Shown here piece after piece: positions 60,644 to 64,000 of a stretch of 64,000 bases of DNA. The notes under the pieces were generated by a model that saw only the letters and a list, made by a program, of their open reading frames with translations, made no database searches and was not told where the DNA came from. The translations under genes and the position numbers were made by a program. Position 1 is the first letter of the stretch. Every line of letters begins with the position of its first letter. Location of the stretch: positions 1 through 64,000 of the forward strand of contig JAWKZG010000011.1 of NCBI GenBank assembly GCA_041396125.1, in the 5' to 3' direction. The stretch comes from JAWKZG01 sp041396125. Lineage in GTDB: Bacteria; Pseudomonadota; Gammaproteobacteria; Competibacterales; Competibacteraceae.

Positions 60644-61918
60644 TCACCACTTGAACGGAATATACAAGGCGATATCCGGGAAAAAATAAATCAGCACTAC
60701 GGTCGCTAATAACAAGGCCAGAAACGGCAATACACCGCGCGAGACTTCACCCATTGAGGCTTTTGCTACGGCTTGTATCACGTACAGATTCAGGCCCACG
60801 GGCGGTGTGATCAGGGCGCATTCCACCATGATGACGAAAAACACCCCGAACCAGATCGGATCGATGCCCAGCGCCAGCAGCGAAGGTGCCAGCACCGGCA
60901 CCATGATCAGCATCATCGACAGGGCTTCCAGCACCAAGCCCATCAGTCCCAGGACAATTGCGACGACCAGCACAAACATACCGGCTTCGTTGATATTGGC
61001 AGCGATAAAGGCCGAGATATCCTGCGGGATGCGGTAGAGCGTGATCGCTTTGCCGAATACTTTGGCGCCTGCCACGATCAGCAGAATGGCGACCGTGGTC
61101 ACCATGGCTTCGATCACAGCCTCTTGCAAACCGCGCCAGCTCAGCGTGCGCAGAATCGGCCCGGTGACGATCAGTGCGCCGCCGAAACCGATAGCGGCGG
61201 CTTCGGTCGGGGTGAAAATACCGCCGTAAATCCCGACAATAATGACCAGCGCCAGCCCGGCGGTCGGTGTCGCCCGCAGCAAAGTGCGCCAGCGTTCTTC
61301 CCAGTTGGCTTTAGGAGCACGTTGCACCTGCGAGGACCATTTCGCGTACAGCATCGAATACACGATAAACAGGCCCGCCAGCACCAACCCCGGCCCGATA
61401 CCGGCTAAAAACAGTGCAATGACAGACTCTTCGGTGATAAAGCCGAATACAATCATCGGAATCGAGGGGGGAATCAGAATGCCGAGCGTGCCACCCGCCG
61501 CCAGCAGACCGAGCACAAACGGGCGCGGATAACCCCGGCTGGTCATTTCCGGGATAGCGACGGTGCCGACCGTAGCGGCCGTTGCTACCGAGCTGCCGGA
61601 AATCGAAGCGAAAATCGTGCAGGAAACGATGGTCGCCACTGCCAGTCCGCCAGGCCAGTGGCCGACCCAGGCCTGTACAGCGGCGAATAAATCGCGCCCT
61701 ACGCCGCCTTTCAGCAAAACCTGCGACATCAGCAAAAACAGGGGTACGGCCAGCAGGATAAAATTATCGATGGTGGAAAACATACCCTGCGCGGCCATCA
61801 GCGGCGAAAAACCGCCCATCGCCAGCAGTAATGCACCCAGTCCGCCCAGAGCGAACGCCACCGGCAAACCGGCCAGCAGCGCGGCAAACAAGGCCAGCAA
61901 AACCCAGACGGTAAGCAT
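60644..61918 (-). CDS. TRAP transporter large membrane subunit (DctM type), second set
   Basis: 424 residues, about 12 helices. LALGGLGALLLAMGGFSPLMAAQGMFSTIDNFILLAVPLFLLMSQVLLKGG, ASISGSSVATAATVGTVAIPEMTSRGYPRPFVLGLLAAGGTLGILIPPSIPMIVFG, GGIFTPTEAAAIGF and ALITPPVGLNLYVIQAVA mark the family. It is in one frame and complete. Last gene of the operon binding protein, DctQ, DctM on the minus strand, two bases from DctQ. Confidence 0.93.
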   Translation of the reverse strand: MLTVWVLLALFAALLAGLPVAFALGGLGALLLAMGGFSPLMAAQGMFSTIDNFILLAVPLFLLMSQVLLKGGVGRDLFAAVQAWVGHWPGGLAVATIVSCTIFASISGSSVATAATVGTVAIPEMTSRGYPRPFVLGLLAAGGTLGILIPPSIPMIVFGFITEESVIALFLAGIGPGLVLAGLFIVYSMLYAKWSSQVQRAPKANWEERWRTLLRATPTAGLALVIIVGIYGGIFTPTEAAAIGFGGALIVTGPILRTLSWRGLQEAVIEAMVTTVAILLIVAGAKVFGKAITLYRIPQDISAFIAANINEAGMFVLVVAIVLGLMGLVLEALSMMLIMVPVLAPSLLALGIDPIWFGVFFVIMVECALITPPVGLNLYVIQAVAKASMGEVSRGVLPFLALLLATVVLIYFFPDIALYIPFKW

Positions 61919-61920
61919 GG

Positions 61921-62430
61921 TTAGTGCAATGCCTCGGAATCAGCGGGTGGGATGGACGGCCCCTGGCGCAGAACGGTCAGTAATTTGACCACCGCCTGCA
62001 AGGCCAGCAAGCCGAAACCGAGCGGAATCACCGCTTCTGCGATCCAGTTCGGCAGATTCATCATGCTGCCGGAAGAACGCCCGCGCAGGAAACTATCGCT
62101 GGCGATGTCAAACCCATGCCAGGCAATCCACAGCGAGAACAACGCAATCGCCAGCAGGGCCAGCACTTCGCTGCATAAGCGCCCGCGCTGTCCCAGGCGT
62201 CCCGTAACTATCGTGATGGCAATATGGCGATCATCACGCAGCAACATGGCCGCGCCCAGAAACGTACCCCAGATCAACAGCAGTTGTGACAGCTCAGCGG
62301 CCCAGATGGTGGGCGCGTTAAAGACATAACGCGCCAGCACCTCCCAGCACAGCATTGCGCCGGTGCCGACGAACAACCATGCCGAAAGCCAGCCCAGCGC
62401 GCCGCTGAGCCGATTGATGAAAACACCCAC
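61921..62430 (-). CDS. TRAP transporter small membrane subunit (DctQ type), second set
   Basis: 169 residues, four helices: LGWLSAWLFVGTGAMLCWEVLARYVFNAPTIWAAELSQLLLIWGTFLGAAMLLRDDRHIAITIVTGRLG is the family pattern, with W-x-x-E-L-x-x-L-L and the R-D-x-R-H-I segment. C-terminal helix AVIPLGFGLLALQAVVKLLTVL. It lies between the binding-protein and large-subunit genes, overlapping neither, on the minus strand. Confidence 0.9.
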   Translation of the reverse strand: MGVFINRLSGALGWLSAWLFVGTGAMLCWEVLARYVFNAPTIWAAELSQLLLIWGTFLGAAMLLRDDRHIAITIVTGRLGQRGRLCSEVLALLAIALFSLWIAWHGFDIASDSFLRGRSSGSMMNLPNWIAEAVIPLGFGLLALQAVVKLLTVLRQGPSIPPADSEALH

Positions 62431-62445
62431 CAGTAGTGCGCGTGC

Positions 62446-63435
62446 TTATAGTTTGGAGGCCGCGTCCAGTACCTGTGCGCCCAATTCACCGGCCGTCGCT
62501 TTGTACTGCTCCAATACCGGCTCGGCACCTGCTTTCCAGGCTTCGAGATCAGCGTCGCTGAGTTCGACGATGCTCATACCATGCTCCTTGGCCGCCGCAT
62601 ACGCACCGGCTTCGATGTCGGCCATTTTATCGCGCACATCGGCTTCCGCTTTCAGGGCAGCAGCGCTGATGATGTCACGATGGGCTTGCGATAGTGACTG
62701 CCAGAAATCATCGTTGACGACCACGATGAATTCAATATCAGCGTGATTAGTGACGGTGATCGTGTCCATCACTTCCCATAAGGAGCGGGATTTCACCCCG
62801 GATACGCCGGTCATACCGACATCGACCGTGCCGCGCTGGTAGGCCAGGTATTGTTCAGAACCGGAGATCAGGGTCGGGGAACCACCTACAGCCTGAATAA
62901 ACTCGCCCAGGGTTTTACCGAACACCCGCACTTTTTTGCCTTCGATATCAGCCGGTGTGCGGATCGGCCCACCCTGGGACAGCATGATCGCACCACCGTA
63001 AGCCTGCCACCACAGCACCCGGCCGCCGGTTTCAAGAATCGCATTGTCCAGCAGCTCGCGCACCGGACTGCCCGGTGCCACAGCGGCACGGACTTTGGCT
63101 TCGGTGTTGAACATGAACGGCTGGTAGAAAATATCCACTGCGGGAATATCGCCGACATAACGGGTCAGCGATGCAACCCCCATTTCGATCTGACCGCTGC
63201 CAACCGCCTGCGGCACTTCTTTGTCTTTGTACAGCTGCGCCGAGTCGTAAATTTCGACTGCAATCTCGCCATTGGAATTTTTTTCGACTTCATCTTTGAA
63301 TAATAATAAATTCTGACCGAGATGGCTTTTCAGAGGCAATTGCAGGGTAATGCGCAACGTAGTTTCGGCAGCCAGTGTCATGTTCGAAACCAAAAGACCC
63401 AGGGCAATACAACAGACCGTAAGCATGCGATGCAT
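62446..63435 (-). CDS. TRAP transporter substrate-binding protein (DctP type), second set
   Basis: 329 residues. Signal peptide LTVCCIALGLLVSNMTLAA, GGAGGAGA upstream of the ATG. Mature part: LRITLQLPLKSHLGQNLLLFKDEVEKNSNGEIAVEIYDSAQLYKDKEVPQAVGSGQIEMGV, VREL...LWWQAYGGAIMLSQGG, VRVFGKTLGEFIQAVGGSP and the conserved Arg region SEQYLAYQRGTVDVGMTG. First gene of a complete three-gene TRAP operon. The ligand is not identifiable; most such proteins bind carboxylates. Confidence 0.92.
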   Translation of the reverse strand: MHRMLTVCCIALGLLVSNMTLAAETTLRITLQLPLKSHLGQNLLLFKDEVEKNSNGEIAVEIYDSAQLYKDKEVPQAVGSGQIEMGVASLTRYVGDIPAVDIFYQPFMFNTEAKVRAAVAPGSPVRELLDNAILETGGRVLWWQAYGGAIMLSQGGPIRTPADIEGKKVRVFGKTLGEFIQAVGGSPTLISGSEQYLAYQRGTVDVGMTGVSGVKSRSLWEVMDTITVTNHADIEFIVVVNDDFWQSLSQAHRDIISAAALKAEADVRDKMADIEAGAYAAAKEHGMSIVELSDADLEAWKAGAEPVLEQYKATAGELGAQVLDAASKL

Positions 63436-63536
63436 GTAGATTCTCCTCCAATGGTTATTAATAGCCCGATTTAATGAGCTTTATAAATTTTACACCAGCC
63501 GCAGCGTTTACCGGAGCGGCAAAACCGTTTCTGTAA

Positions 63537-64000
63537 TTACTGCCCTAGCCATAAGTTCCGGGCGCGCTCGAAAGCCAGAGCACCGACTTCGCGCCCCAGC
63601 ACACGACCGCGCAAATCACCATCCTGAAAATGAATGCCGCCGATCAGGCGCGAATATGCAGCTTCATTCGCGGCTGCGGTGAAAGTCGGCCACTCCAGCA
63701 CAATATCCTGGCTGGGGCCACGCTCGAAAAATGCACTATTTTTGCGGTACACATACCGCCCCAGCAGATCATTCTCACCATCATTGTCAATGTCCTGGCC
63801 GGAGCGACTGACGCCATCGAAGAACCGGTCGCTCCCTGTAAATCGCTGCAAGACTTCGGCAGCGGCCGAGCTGAACGTGCTGTGGCCGGAAACATATTCG
63901 GGAAACGGTGGGGTGATAAACGTCACTTGCTGGTAAGGCAGCCAGTCTTCGCCCGGCAGCTCGATAATGCCTTGATTGATGCCGCCCCAACCGCAAATAC
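63537..64000 (-). CDS. PAP2/vanadium-haloperoxidase-like protein, C-terminal fragment (runs off window)
   Basis: The last 154 codons or so of a longer protein whose N-terminus lies beyond the right edge. TFITPPFPEYVSGHSTFSSAAAEVLQRF and SRLIGGIHFQDGDLRGRVLGREVGAL give the SGHS and R-x-x-x-GIHF-x-x-D motifs of the PAP2/vanadium-haloperoxidase fold. The insertion DIDNDGENDLLGR is an Asp-rich segment that might bind calcium. Proteins of this type are often exported. Phosphatase versus haloperoxidase cannot be decided from this part. Confidence 0.8.
   Translation of the reverse strand, partial: ICGWGGINQGIIELPGEDWLPYQQVTFITPPFPEYVSGHSTFSSAAAEVLQRFTGSDRFFDGVSRSGQDIDNDGENDLLGRYVYRKNSAFFERGPSQDIVLEWPTFTAAANEAAYSRLIGGIHFQDGDLRGRVLGREVGALAFERARNLWLGQ

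Noticed and set aside
1..64000. tRNA, rRNA, prophage or conjugative genes
   Set aside because: Looked for cloverleaf-like ends, rRNA-like conserved strings and structural phage proteins while reading; none were recognised, though short RNAs could have been missed by eye.

Overview
The window is GC-rich, densely coded bacterial DNA. Gene content points to an uncultured, probably marine or environmental gammaproteobacterium: two TRAP transporter sets, a nickel-pincer (lar) operon, a surface protein with an IPTL-CTERM-like tail, YefM-YoeB, ArsN2 and a DksA/TraR-type zinc finger. dRS3-like ATTCCC-N8-GGGAAT palindromes and 'GTAGCCCGGATA' repeats are scattered between genes. No rRNA, tRNA, CRISPR array, phage or integrase gene was seen. 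The taxonomic call is an inference from gene families, not a marker-gene result.

Layout. 0-7.3 kb: a large secreted RCC1-repeat protein followed by a membrane Ser/Thr kinase with a long glutamine-rich TPR/coiled-coil tail. 7.5-11.5 kb: a compact operon larA-larC-larE-larB (lactate-racemase family enzyme plus the enzymes that make its nickel-pincer cofactor). 11.6-13.1 kb: a lower-GC patch with a solitary PLD-like protein and an IS3 OrfA remnant that abuts the end of an EamA transporter gene. 14.2-34.9 kb: a catabolic region. The minus strand carries a luciferase-like monooxygenase, PfkB kinase, SAF-domain oxidoreductase, ThDP enzyme, Gfo/Idh oxidoreductase and KGSADH-like aldehyde dehydrogenase. 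The plus strand carries a Frc/Rbs-type sugar ABC transporter, a phosphotriesterase-like hydrolase and a ThuA/GATase1-like protein. An SDR and an epoxide hydrolase follow. A hemerythrin, a cardiolipin-synthase-like lipoprotein and a beta-helix surface protein sit in the middle. 35-42 kb: a polyamine-type ABC transporter split into two converging halves around a serine-hydrolase homologue that lacks its catalytic residues, then a class-III aminotransferase and a MarC protein. 42.9-46 kb: a PstS-like binding protein coupled to a PAS-GGDEF-EAL protein. 46-49.3 kb: an AT-richer zone of small genes (YefM-YoeB, small unknowns, ArsN2, GNAT) separated by repeats. 49.4-54 kb: a second class-III aminotransferase, an OYE-family oxidoreductase, an SDR and a YdjM-like membrane protein. 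54.5-63.4 kb: two TRAP systems facing each other, with an amidohydrolase, a VOC protein and a DksA-like protein between them. The right edge holds part of a PAP2/haloperoxidase-like gene.

A striking property of the window is the number of genes broken by single-base insertions or deletions while the protein homology continues uninterrupted in the next frame: kinase, EamA, luciferase-like, PfkB, two SDRs, MarC, GGDEF-EAL, DctP and TetR, plus a compensated pair in the RCC1 gene and a probable one in DctQ. Several lie at A or T runs. This looks more like residual sequencing error than genome decay, so these genes are described as whole genes with corrected frames. Because of this, every frame-disrupted call should be read as 'disrupted as sequenced'.
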